Positions 35,257 through 42,959 of a stretch of DNA of 64,000 nucleotides are shown in pieces. How positions within the stretch are numbered: the stretch's first letter is position 1; every line of letters starts with the position of its first letter. The translations under genes and the position numbers were made by a program. The DNA is taken from NCBI RefSeq assembly GCF_014651135.1, contig NZ_BMWH01000030.1:1-64000 (forward strand), in the 5' to 3' direction. The notes beneath the pieces are model-generated. The model was not told the origin of the DNA and ran no database searches. It saw only the letters and a program-made list of their open reading frames with translations. This stretch comes from Streptomyces echinoruber. GTDB taxonomy: Bacteria > Actinomycetota > Actinomycetes > Streptomycetales > Streptomycetaceae.

Positions 35257-36800
35257 CCACGACCGAGGCCCGTCGGCTCGTCGACAAGCTCTGGAGCTAC
35301 TGCCACGTCCTGCGCGACGACGGCGTCTCCACCATCGACTACGTCGAGCAGTTGACGCTTCTCGTGTTCCTGAAGATGGCGCACGAGGCGCAGTCCCGCC
35401 CGCCCATGTTCCGCGAGCAGATCATGCCCGAGGGGCCTGTCTGGGAGGGACGCGGCTGGCCCGAGCTGCTGAGCAAGGACGGCGCCGCGCTCGAAACCGC
35501 CTACACCGAGCTGCTCGAGGACCTCGGCGCCCAGCGCGCCGGTAGCACCTTCCACCTGATCTTCAACGGGGCCAGGAACCGCATCCACGACCCCGCCAAG
35601 CTCAAGCGCCTGGTCAAGGACCTGATCGACAAGGAGAACTGGTCGGGTCAGAACACCGACATCAAGGGCGACGCCTACGAGGAGCTGCTCTCCCGTGGCG
35701 CGGAGGACATCAAGTCCGGGGCGGGGCAGTACTTCACTCCCCGCGCGCTCATCCAGGCGATCGTCGACTGCGTACGCCCGACTCCCGACGACACGATCAC
35801 GGACCCCGCCTGCGGCACCGGCGGCTTCCTGCTCGCCGCCGCCGAGTACATCATCCGCGAGTACGGCAACCGGCTCACCCCCGAGCAGCGCAAGCACCTC
35901 AGCAACGGCGGCATCTGGGGCACCGAGCTGGTCCGCAACACCGCCCGCCTCGCCGCGATGAACCTCTTCCTGCACGGCATCGGTCATCCCACCGGGCCCG
36001 CCCTGGTCCGTACCCGCGACGCCCTCGCCGCCCCGCCCGACAAGCGCGCGAGCCTCGTCCTGGCCAACCCGCCCTTCGGCAAGAAGTCCTCCATCACCGT
36101 CTACGGCGACGACGGTTCCGCCGCCCGCGAGGCCATCGCCTACGAACGCCGCGACTTCTGGGTCACCACGACCAACAAGCAGCTCAACTTCGTCCAGCAC
36201 ATCGCCTCGCTGCTGGAGATCCACGGCCGCGCGGCGGTCGTCGTCCCTGACAACGTCCTCTTCGAGGGCGGCGCGGGCGAGACCATCCGCCGACGCCTGC
36301 TGAACGAGTACGACGTCCACACGCTGCTCCGCCTGCCCACCGGCATCTTCTACGCGGGCGGCGTCAAGGCCAACGTCCTGTTCTTCGAGCGCAAGCCGGC
36401 CCGCCCCCACCAGCCCTGGACCGAGAAGCTGTGGGTGTACGACTTCCGTACGGCCCAGCACTTCACCCTCAAGCAGAACCCCCTCACCCGGGCCCACCTT
36501 GAGGACTTCGTGCAGTGCTACCGCCCCGGCGAGGACCGCTCCCAGCGGGTGGAGACCGAGCGCTTCAAGGCGTTCACGTACGAGGAACTGATCGCTCGCG
36601 ACAAGGCCAACCTCGACATCACCTGGCTCCGCGACCCGAGCCTCGACGACGCGGACAACCTGCCCGCGCCCGAGGTGCTGGCCGCCGAGATCGTCGAGGA
36701 CCTTCAGTCGGCCCTGGAGGAGTTCGCCGCAATCGCCGAGACGTTGCAGCAGGCCCGGGGCGAGGGCGCGGCAGCGGAGGCGGCTCCGGCCGCCGAGTGA
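35253..36800 (+). CDS. hsdM: Type I restriction-modification DNA methyltransferase subunit
   Basis: 515 residues from GTG 35253, overlapping the hsdS stop. The N-terminal HsdM helical domain (1-130) leads to the adenine methyltransferase: SAM motif DPACGTGGF (184-192) and catalytic NPPF (272-275). The C-terminal helix EIVEDLQSALEEFAAIAETL is duplicated as a fragment at 25081. It methylates the target adenine on both strands and forms the core of the complex. Codon use is backbone-like, unlike hsdS. Confidence 0.96.
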   Translation: MTTTEARRLVDKLWSYCHVLRDDGVSTIDYVEQLTLLVFLKMAHEAQSRPPMFREQIMPEGPVWEGRGWPELLSKDGAALETAYTELLEDLGAQRAGSTFHLIFNGARNRIHDPAKLKRLVKDLIDKENWSGQNTDIKGDAYEELLSRGAEDIKSGAGQYFTPRALIQAIVDCVRPTPDDTITDPACGTGGFLLAAAEYIIREYGNRLTPEQRKHLSNGGIWGTELVRNTARLAAMNLFLHGIGHPTGPALVRTRDALAAPPDKRASLVLANPPFGKKSSITVYGDDGSAAREAIAYERRDFWVTTTNKQLNFVQHIASLLEIHGRAAVVVPDNVLFEGGAGETIRRRLLNEYDVHTLLRLPTGIFYAGGVKANVLFFERKPARPHQPWTEKLWVYDFRTAQHFTLKQNPLTRAHLEDFVQCYRPGEDRSQRVETERFKAFTYEELIARDKANLDITWLRDPSLDDADNLPAPEVLAAEIVEDLQSALEEFAAIAETLQQARGEGAAAEAAPAAE

Positions 36801-36809
36801 CGGCGTACG

Positions 36810-36845
36810 CGCGGCCCGCACCCGTGGGCGTGGGTGCGGGCCGCG
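36810..36845. terminator. Bidirectional hairpin after hsdM
   Basis: A perfect 14-bp inverted repeat (36810-36823 with 36832-36845) with an 8-base loop lies between the ends of hsdM and the convergent DUF397 gene. Confidence 0.85.
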
Positions 36846-36858
36846 TGCGGTCGGTCCG

Positions 36859-37062
36859 TCAGTGGGCGGCGGCGTACGGCAGGAAGGTCGCCCAGGCGGT
36901 GGGGGTGAGGGCGAGACGGGGGCCGTGGGGGTTCTTGGAGTCGCGGACGAGGATGTGGTCCGGGATCGCCGCCACCTCAATGCAGTCGGGGCCGTCAGCT
37001 GTGCTGTAGCTGCTCTTTATCCACTCCACTACCGCATCGGCCCCGGAAGCCTTGAGTGTCAT
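36859..37062 (-). CDS. DUF397-domain protein
   Basis: 67 residues, the whole being a DUF397 domain: WIKSSYSTADGPDCIEVA (14-31), then VRDSKNPHGPRLALT with the conserved RDSK. These small proteins are partners of DUF5753 regulators in Streptomyces developmental and antibiotic-control clusters. It overlaps the stop of the XRE gene by four bases. Confidence 0.93.
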   Translation of the reverse strand: MTLKASGADAVVEWIKSSYSTADGPDCIEVAAIPDHILVRDSKNPHGPRLALTPTAWATFLPYAAAH

Positions 37063-37898
37063 GTCCCTTTTTCTCCCAGTACTTTCTCGATGAAGGCCAA
37101 CGACTCCCGAGGGCTGAGAGCCTGTGCACGGATGACTCCGTAGCGGATGTCGAGGACCGTGGTTTCTTTGGGGTTGGTCATCACCCGACTGGTGAGGGGA
37201 GCTTCGCTGAACGCCACTGTGGCTCCGTCCTTGAGCTTGAGAAGCCTGAACGAACCATCCGTTCCCGAGTTCTCCTCACGGTCGAGGGGCAGGACCTGGA
37301 GGTCCACGTTGCGTTGCTGCGCCAACTCCAACAACCGTTCGAGCTGCCGCTGCATCACCATCCTGCCCCCAATGGGCCTGCGCAACGTCGACTCACACTG
37401 AACGAAGCTGAAGACGCGCCGTCCTGTCGCGGGGTCGAGGATCTCCTGGCGTGCCAGGCGCGCTGCGACCTGCTGGTCGACCTCTTCTTCGGTGAACGCG
37501 GGCCGACGTGCGCTGAACACCGCCCGCGCGTACTCCTCCGTCTGCAACAGCCCATGTACGACGGAGTTGTTGTAGGCGCACAGCTCGACCGCTTCCGCCT
37601 CCAGTTTCTTCAGGTCCCGCACCTTCTTCGGGTACCGGACCTCCGCCACGTCCTTCTTCATCGCGGCGATCCGGCCACCCGCCCCCAGTACCTCGTCCGC
37701 GCTGTCCAGGTACTCCGGGCGGGGAATCCGTCGCCCGCGCTCCACCGAGGAGACCAGTTCCTCGCCGTAGCCGATGGCCGCGCCGAACTCGGCCTGGGTG
37801 AGGCCGGCGGCCTCCCGCCACAGCTTCAACTGCCGTGCGACCGTGCGCATCACGGCTCCGGCCTCCTCGTCCTCCAGCCCCGCGTCCCAGTCGCCCAC
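37059..37898 (-). CDS. XRE-family HTH regulator with DUF5753 domain
   Basis: 279 residues from GTG 37898, with GGAGG eight bases upstream. HTH at about 19-75 (LTQAEFGAAIGYGEELVSSV), DUF5753 at 95-275 including VHGLLQTEEYARAVFSARRP and GSFRLLKL. It is transcribed with the DUF397 gene and divergent from an HATPase gene, the recurring three-gene regulatory cassette of actinomycetes. The minus-strand frame stays open far upstream, but only this part has homology and a ribosome-binding site. Confidence 0.93.
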   Translation of the reverse strand: MGDWDAGLEDEEAGAVMRTVARQLKLWREAAGLTQAEFGAAIGYGEELVSSVERGRRIPRPEYLDSADEVLGAGGRIAAMKKDVAEVRYPKKVRDLKKLEAEAVELCAYNNSVVHGLLQTEEYARAVFSARRPAFTEEEVDQQVAARLARQEILDPATGRRVFSFVQCESTLRRPIGGRMVMQRQLERLLELAQQRNVDLQVLPLDREENSGTDGSFRLLKLKDGATVAFSEAPLTSRVMTNPKETTVLDIRYGVIRAQALSPRESLAFIEKVLGEKGT

Positions 37899-38063
37899 GT
37901 CCGCGCCCTCCCGCCGCGCCCTCGCCCTTCCCGGCCCAACTCCGGCCGCCCGTACCCGGTCACCCCGGACGGCCCGGACGGAACCGGACGCCTCGCGGAC
38001 AGCCACCGAGCGCACGGGCCGTCGTTCTTCACAGGGTACGCACGGGTCAACACGCTGAGTGAT

Positions 38064-38621
38064 GTGAATCAGGAAAGTCAGCAGACCGTCGCCGTGCAGG
38101 CGCCGCTCCACCAGTTCTCCGTACCGCTGTCCGCGACCCGCCGTGCCGCTCGGCTCGCCCGGCTGCTCGCAGCCGAGCAACTGGGCGCGTGGGGGCTGCC
38201 GTTGGATCCGGCCCGGCTGATCGTGGCGGAGTTGGCCGCCAACGCCGTCCTGCACGGCAGGGTGCCGGGCCGGAGTTTCCGGCTCGCTCTCACGGTGACG
38301 GTCCAAGGCGTGCTGCGGATCGAGGTCACCGACACGCGGGGGGACGTATTGCCGGTCCGGGAGGCCGGTGTCGCCGGAGCTGCCGAGTCCGGTTACGGCC
38401 TGCTGCTGGTCGAGGAGTTGGCGGATCGGTGGGGTGTGCGGAGCGGACCGGTGCCGTGCAAGACGGTGTGGGCGGAGCTTGATCCGGATCGGCTCCGGCC
38501 GGCCCGGCTCGATGCGGCCCGGCTCGATGCGGCCCGGCTCGATCCGGCCCGACTCGATCCGGCCCGAGCCGATCCGGCTCGTCCGTCTGCGCACGTCGCG
38601 CCGGAGCCCGGAAACACGTGA
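38064..38621 (+). CDS. ATP-binding protein (RsbW-like HATPase)
   Basis: 185 residues from GTG 38064. LIVAELAANAVLHGRV (N-box with Glu and Asn), VTDTRGDVLP (G1) and SGYGLLLVEELADRWGV (G2) define the HATPase of anti-sigma-factor serine kinases. The last 45 residues are encoded by a 15-bp tandem repeat (RLDAA / RLDPA pentapeptides) and look like an extension into repeat DNA. It is divergent from the XRE/DUF397 pair. No strong ribosome-binding site is visible. Confidence 0.85.
   Translation: MNQESQQTVAVQAPLHQFSVPLSATRRAARLARLLAAEQLGAWGLPLDPARLIVAELAANAVLHGRVPGRSFRLALTVTVQGVLRIEVTDTRGDVLPVREAGVAGAAESGYGLLLVEELADRWGVRSGPVPCKTVWAELDPDRLRPARLDAARLDAARLDPARLDPARADPARPSAHVAPEPGNT
38501..38575 (+). repeat. 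15-bp tandem repeat encoding RLD(A/P)A tail
   Basis: Five 15-bp units GGCCCGGCTCGATGC with small changes. They lie within the 3' end of the HATPase gene and give a pentapeptide repeat. The period keeps the frame, so copy-number change would only alter tail length. Confidence 0.85.
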
Positions 38622-38651
38622 TCCGGTGCCGCTGCGGTCGGGGCTTCGGGA

Positions 38652-38701
38652 CGTAAAAGACCAAAGAACCCGGGAAAAAACCAACCAACCAAACCAAACC
38701 C
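38652..38701 (+). other. A-rich, AACC-repeat stretch
   Basis: Fifty bases dominated by A and C (runs such as AAAAAACCAACCAACCAAA) in an otherwise 70% GC chromosome, just after the HATPase gene. Almost no T on this strand. It could be an unwound or protein-binding site, or a leader; nothing in it codes. Confidence 0.6.
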
Positions 38702-38888
38702 CGCGTAGGTCACCCGCGCGGGTGAAAGCGGTCGATCCGGCTGGCGTGGCGGCGCTCCGGGCGTGCAGTCTCGCCCCGAGGCGCGAGCGCCTCATCCCTC
38801 CACGACCGCAGACATGCGTCGGCCCCCGCCGGGAGCGCAAATCCCAGTGCGAGGGCCTGACCAACGAGGAAGAACGGACCTCTTCCCC

Positions 38889-40055
38889 ATGGCTGAGCAG
38901 AAGCCTAACGCCGTCCCGCGCCCGATTCGAGGCGTTCGCCGATCCGCCACCCACTCCGGTGTCATCCACGTACGGACGTACCAGCCCGACCAGTACGTCA
39001 TCGTGGGCAACCACATCGCCCAGCACCCCGAGCTGTCGCTGACGGCCGTCGGGCTGGTGACGCACATCCTGTCGGTGCCCGAGGGCACCCCGGTCGACAT
39101 CCGCAGCCTCGCGGACCGCTTCCCCGAGGGGCGGAGCCGGATCGCGTCCGCGCTGCGCGAGCTGGAGGCGCACGGCTACCTGGAGCGGGTCCGCGAGCAC
39201 ACGGAGTCCGGCCGCCTGGTCACGCGCACGTACGTCCACCACGTCCCCGCCCCGGCCCGGGGTGCCGCCACCCCCGCGTCCCTTCGCGTGGCCGGGCGTT
39301 CCGAGGCGCCTCGGGCCCGCGACCCGCAGCCGCAGTCGCAGTCGCGGCCCGGGGCGGGCGCGGACGTGCCGGACGTGGCCGAGGAGGACGACCAAACCCC
39401 TCGGCGACAGACGCTCGACCCCGACCCCGACCTCGGCCCCGGCCCTGACCTCGCCCCCGAGCCCGAACCGGTGCTCGCGTACCCCACGCCCCCTGCGCAC
39501 CCCGCGCCGGACACCCCCGTCGAACACCCCGAAGCGTCCGCGCCCGCCCCGTCGTCCACGGCGCCGGGCGAGCACGGCCGCCCCCGCGATCATTGGCACG
39601 ACCGCGACCACCGGCCCGACCGCGACCACCGGCACGACAGGGCCGTCGCCCTCCTCGCGGGCCTGCGCCGCAGCGACGACCGCCTCGTCCTCTCCCGCCG
39701 GGACGTGGACCGGCTCGCGCCGGCCGTCGTCGCCTGGCTCGACGTGGGTGCGACGCTCGACGCCGTGCACCGTGCCCTCGTCGCCGATCTCCCGCCGGAC
39801 CTCAAGCACCCGGCCGGGCTGGTCGCCCACCGCCTTCGGGAACTGCTGCCCCCGCCCCTGCCCGCCCTCGCCCCCAGGGATGCCCTTGTCCTCGGGGATG
39901 CCGGGCCGTCCCGCCGTCCCCATCCCTTCCAGACCTGCGACGGCTGCGACCGGGCGTTCCGCGCCCCGGTGCCGGGTCGCTGCCGCGACTGCCGGTCCGG
40001 CCGGACGGCGGCGGACCCGTTCCGGACGACGGCGGATCCGCTGAGGGCGGCTTGA
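38889..40055 (+). CDS. Winged-helix DNA-binding protein with C-terminal zinc ribbon
   Basis: 388 residues. The N-terminal part (1-120) holds a winged HTH: LSLTAVGLVTHILSVPEGT, then IRSLADRFPEGRSRIASALR and ELEAHGYLERVRE. Residues 130-250 are a Pro/Asp-rich disordered linker. The C-terminal part has a helical block (SRRDVDRLAPAVVAWLDVGA) and CDGCDRAF ... CRDC (a CxxC-x9-CxxC zinc ribbon). The family occurs next to XRE/HATPase cassettes in streptomycetes as I remember it; its target is unknown. The ATG has a GAGGAAG site about 15 bases upstream. Confidence 0.8.
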   Translation: MAEQKPNAVPRPIRGVRRSATHSGVIHVRTYQPDQYVIVGNHIAQHPELSLTAVGLVTHILSVPEGTPVDIRSLADRFPEGRSRIASALRELEAHGYLERVREHTESGRLVTRTYVHHVPAPARGAATPASLRVAGRSEAPRARDPQPQSQSRPGAGADVPDVAEEDDQTPRRQTLDPDPDLGPGPDLAPEPEPVLAYPTPPAHPAPDTPVEHPEASAPAPSSTAPGEHGRPRDHWHDRDHRPDRDHRHDRAVALLAGLRRSDDRLVLSRRDVDRLAPAVVAWLDVGATLDAVHRALVADLPPDLKHPAGLVAHRLRELLPPPLPALAPRDALVLGDAGPSRRPHPFQTCDGCDRAFRAPVPGRCRDCRSGRTAADPFRTTADPLRAA

Positions 40056-40194
40056 CGACGGTCCGGTCGGCCTGCCGGTGGTCCGGTCGGCCTGGCGGCG
40101 GCCGAGCAGGCGGGCCGCCGCTCCGGCCACGCAGGGGCGGCGTTCCCTCGGGAGCCGGAGCCGCATCGGTCGGCAACAGGTCTGGACCAAGTCA

Positions 40195-40236
40195 TTGACA
40201 GGTTCATTTAACGGAAGCACGCTGAGAGCGCTCTCA
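40195..40236 (+). promoter_or_regulatory. Promoter and LacI-type operator of the GH64 gene
   Basis: TTGACA at 40195-40200 is a consensus -35; the -10 is not clear. TGAGAGCGCTCTCA at 40223-40236 is a perfect 14-bp palindrome with the central GAGCGCTC of LacI/GalR-family operators and is close to the CebR box (TGGGAGCGCTCCCA). It would lie around the transcription start, as expected for repression lifted by a beta-glucan oligosaccharide. Confidence 0.75.
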
Positions 40237-40277
40237 CGCGCCAACGTTCACCACTTCACCCCCACAGGAGGACGAGC

Positions 40278-41471
40278 GTGCTCTCCCCACGCAAAGCGCT
40301 GGTCTCCGCCGTCGCCGCAGCTCTCTGCGCCCTCGGTCTCACGGCCGTCGCCCCCGCTCCCCGCGCGCAGGCCGCCGTACCGGACACCATTCCGCTCACC
40401 GTCAAGAACGACTCCGGCCGCAACGAGCCGGTGTACCTGTACAACTTCGGGATCCTGAACGGGCAGCAGGGCTGGGCGGACGCCAACGGCACCTTCCACG
40501 CCTGGCCCGTCGGCGGCAACCCGCCGGTGCCCGCGCCCGACGCGGCCATCCCCGGGCCAGCCAACGGCCAGTCCACGACCATCCGCATGCCGAAGCTCGC
40601 GGGCGGCCGGATCTACTTCTCCTACGGGCGGAAGCTCGTGTTCAAGCTGGCCACCGGCGGCCTGGTGCAGCCGGCCGTGCAGAACCCGAGCGACCCCAAC
40701 CGCGACATCCTGTTCAACTGGTCCGAGTACACGCTCGACAACTCCACGCTGTGGATCAACAGCACGCAGGTCGACATGTTCTCGGCCCCCTATGCGGTGG
40801 GGGCGAAGCTCCCGGACGGGACCGTGAAGACCACCGGCCACCTCAAGCCGGGCGGCTACAACGGCGTCCTCAACACGCTGCGCAGCCAGCCCGGCGGCTG
40901 GGGCAACCTGATCCAGACCCGTTCCGACGGCACCGTCCTGCGCGCCCTGTCGCCCCTGTACGGCGTGGAGACCGGCGCCCTGCCGGCCGGTGCGATGGAC
41001 GACTACATCAACCGGGTGTGGCAGAAGTACAGCACCTCCACGCTGACCGTGGTGCCGGACGCGGCGCGTCCGGACGTCAAGTACTACGGCAGGGTCTCCG
41101 GCGGCTCGATGGTCTTCACCAACGGCTCCGGGGCCGTGGTCACCACCTTCCAGAAGCCCGACAGCGCCAGCGTCTTCGGCTGCCACAAGCTGCTGGACGC
41201 GCCCAACGACGCGGTGCGCGGCCCGATCTCCCGCACCCTGTGCGCCGGCTTCAACCGCGGGACGCTGCTGACGAACTCCACCCAGCCCGACACCAACCCG
41301 GCCAACTACTACAAGGACGCGGTCACCAACCACTACGCCCGCGCCATCCACGCCCAGATGGCCGACGGCAAGGCCTACGCCTTCGCCTTCGACGACGTGG
41401 CCAACCAGGAGTCGCTGGTGAGCGCCACCGACCCGCAGCAGGCCTACCTCACGCTCGACCCGCTCAGCTGA
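40278..41471 (+). CDS. Secreted beta-1,3-glucanase, glycoside hydrolase family 64
   Basis: 397 residues, GTG start with GGAGGA five bases upstream. Signal peptide 1-33 (ALVSAVAAALCALGLTAVAP). The mature enzyme has the GH64 thaumatin-like fold: IPLTVKNDSG at the start, RIYFSYGRKL, and the catalytic pair E150 (FNWSEYTLD) and D166 (QVDMFSAPY), 16 residues apart as in laminaripentaose-producing enzymes. It cuts beta-1,3-glucan, for example of fungal walls, outside the cell. It lacks an added carbohydrate-binding module. It ends the accessory block before hemB. Confidence 0.93.
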   Translation: MLSPRKALVSAVAAALCALGLTAVAPAPRAQAAVPDTIPLTVKNDSGRNEPVYLYNFGILNGQQGWADANGTFHAWPVGGNPPVPAPDAAIPGPANGQSTTIRMPKLAGGRIYFSYGRKLVFKLATGGLVQPAVQNPSDPNRDILFNWSEYTLDNSTLWINSTQVDMFSAPYAVGAKLPDGTVKTTGHLKPGGYNGVLNTLRSQPGGWGNLIQTRSDGTVLRALSPLYGVETGALPAGAMDDYINRVWQKYSTSTLTVVPDAARPDVKYYGRVSGGSMVFTNGSGAVVTTFQKPDSASVFGCHKLLDAPNDAVRGPISRTLCAGFNRGTLLTNSTQPDTNPANYYKDAVTNHYARAIHAQMADGKAYAFAFDDVANQESLVSATDPQQAYLTLDPLS

Positions 41472-41552
41472 GCCACGCCGAGCCACGCCGCATCGCGCCG
41501 AGCCACGCCGCGTCGCGCCGAGCCACGCCGCATCACGTCGAGCCACGCCCGC
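41472..41552 (+). repeat. 20-bp tandem repeat between GH64 gene and hemB
   Basis: Units of the type AGCCACGCCGCATCGCGCCG repeat about four times directly after the glucanase stop. Confidence 0.8.
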
Positions 41553-41619
41553 AGCAGGCGGGGGAGCCGGCCCCGCGGCGCCCGACACGGCGTCGGCAAA
41601 GGCTCCCCCGACCCGGGCG

Positions 41620-41625
41620 TAGCGT
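41620..41625 (+). promoter_or_regulatory. Possible -10 element giving a leaderless hemB mRNA
   Basis: TAGCGT fits the streptomycete -10 (TAGnnT) and ends 7 bases before the hemB ATG, so transcription would start at or next to the ATG. There is only a weak AGAAGG directly before the ATG, consistent with a leaderless message. No clear -35. Confidence 0.45.
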
Positions 41626-41632
41626 AGAAGGC

Positions 41633-42628
41633 ATGGCGAAGTACGGATCCTTCCCGAACACCCGTCCCCGGCGGCTGCGGGGCACGCCCGTGATGCGGCG
41701 CATGGTCGCGGAGACGCGGCTGCACCCGGCCGACTTCATCCTCCCCGCCTTCGTCCGGGAGGGCGTCGGCGAGCCCGTGCCGGTCGCGTCGATGCCCGGC
41801 GTCGTGCAGCACACCCGGGACAGCCTGAAGAAGGCGGCCGCGGACGCGGCGGCGGCCGGGATCTCCGGGATCATGCTGTTCGGGGTGCCGGAGGAGGACA
41901 AGAAGGACAACCTCGGCACCGCCGGGACCGACCCCGACGGCATCCTGCAGGTCGCGATCCGGGACGTGCGGGCCGAGGTCGGGGACGAGCTGCTCGTCAT
42001 GTCCGACCTGTGCCTGGACGAGTTCACCGACCACGGGCACTGCGGGGTGCTGGACGAACACGGGCGGGTCGACAACGACGCCACGCTCGAGCGGTACGCC
42101 GAGATGGCCCGCGTGCAGGCCGAGGCCGGCGCGCACGTGGTCGGGCCCAGCGGCATGATGGACGGGCAGATCGGCGTCGTCCGCGAGGCGCTGGACGGTG
42201 CCGGGTACCAGGACGTGGCGATCCTCGCCTACACCGTCAAGTACTCCTCCGCCTTCTACGGCCCCTTCCGCGAGGCCGTCGCCTCCTCCCTCCAGGGCGA
42301 CCGCAAGACCTACCAGCAGGACCCCGCCAACTGGCGCGAGTCGCTGCGCGAGCTCTCCCTCGACCTGGAGGAGGGCGCCGACATGGTCATGGTCAAGCCG
42401 GCCGGGCCGTACCTGGACATCCTGGCGCGCGTCGCGGACGCCGTGGACGTGCCGGTGGCCGCGTACCAGATCTCCGGCGAGTACGCGATGATCGAGGCCG
42501 CCGCCGAGAAGGGCTGGATCGACCGCGACCGGGCCATCCTGGAGACCCTGACCGGCATCAAGCGGGCCGGGGCGCGCACCATCCTCACCTACTGGGCCAC
42601 CGAGGTCGCGCAGCGGCTGCTCGGCTGA
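41633..42628 (+). CDS. hemB: Delta-aminolevulinic acid dehydratase HemB
   Basis: 331 residues. Condenses two aminolevulinates to porphobilinogen, the step between HemA/HemL and HemC. Schiff-base lysines lie in AYTVKYSSAFYGPFREA and MVMVKPAGPYLDI. The metal site reads DLCLDEFTDHGHCG: the third Cys of the zinc type is replaced by Asp, so it belongs to the Mg-dependent class. In S. coelicolor hemB directly follows hemD as I remember it; here 23.7 kb separate them. An upstream frame is open through the GH64 gene but is not homologous. Confidence 0.97.
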   Translation: MAKYGSFPNTRPRRLRGTPVMRRMVAETRLHPADFILPAFVREGVGEPVPVASMPGVVQHTRDSLKKAAADAAAAGISGIMLFGVPEEDKKDNLGTAGTDPDGILQVAIRDVRAEVGDELLVMSDLCLDEFTDHGHCGVLDEHGRVDNDATLERYAEMARVQAEAGAHVVGPSGMMDGQIGVVREALDGAGYQDVAILAYTVKYSSAFYGPFREAVASSLQGDRKTYQQDPANWRESLRELSLDLEEGADMVMVKPAGPYLDILARVADAVDVPVAAYQISGEYAMIEAAAEKGWIDRDRAILETLTGIKRAGARTILTYWATEVAQRLLG

Positions 42629-42663
42629 TCCGCCGGGGACGTTTGGGGGCGTCCGCGGGCGGT

Positions 42664-42785
42664 GGCACCCCGTGGGCTCGCATCCCGTGGGCTCGCGTCC
42701 TGTGGGCTTGCGCCCCGTGGGCTCGCGTCCTGTGGGCTTGCGCCCCGTGGGTTCGCGTCCTGCGGGCTCGCGCCCCGTGGGCCCG
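42664..42785 (+). repeat. 15-bp tandem repeat after hemB
   Basis: About eight units alternating between CGCGTCCTGTGGGCT and TGCGCCCCGTGGGCT, so the higher-order period is 30 bp. With the following GC-rich palindromes it fills the 330 bases between hemB and the methyltransferase gene; no gene is visible there. Confidence 0.85.
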
Positions 42786-42959
42786 CGGGCCGCCGGCCCG
42801 CGCGGACGGCGCCCCGCCGGGACACCGCCCCGCCGGGACACCGCCCGGGCGCCGTCCGGCTGTCCGACCGTCCGGTCGTCCGGCCGTGTGCGGGATCGGG
42901 CACTTTCAAGTCGGCCGGGAAGTTAGGTTGTTGACCAACCGAACTCCCAGGAGACGCTC

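Noticed and set aside
34902..36980. Minus-strand frame opposite hsdM
   Set aside because: Antisense shadow of a gene with intact methyltransferase motifs.
37899..40244. Long minus-strand frame continuing upstream of the XRE regulator
   Set aside because: It lies opposite the HATPase and winged-HTH genes and has low-complexity composition. Homology and a ribosome-binding site begin only at GTG 37898.
17910..41632. Integrase, tRNA attachment site or IS element flanking the accessory block
   Set aside because: I looked for recombinase motifs, tRNA-like ends and terminal inverted repeats at both borders and found none.
42664..42785. Possible CRISPR array
   Set aside because: The repeats are contiguous with no spacers, units are only 15 bp, and no cas gene is near. 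The same holds for the other tandem repeats in the window.
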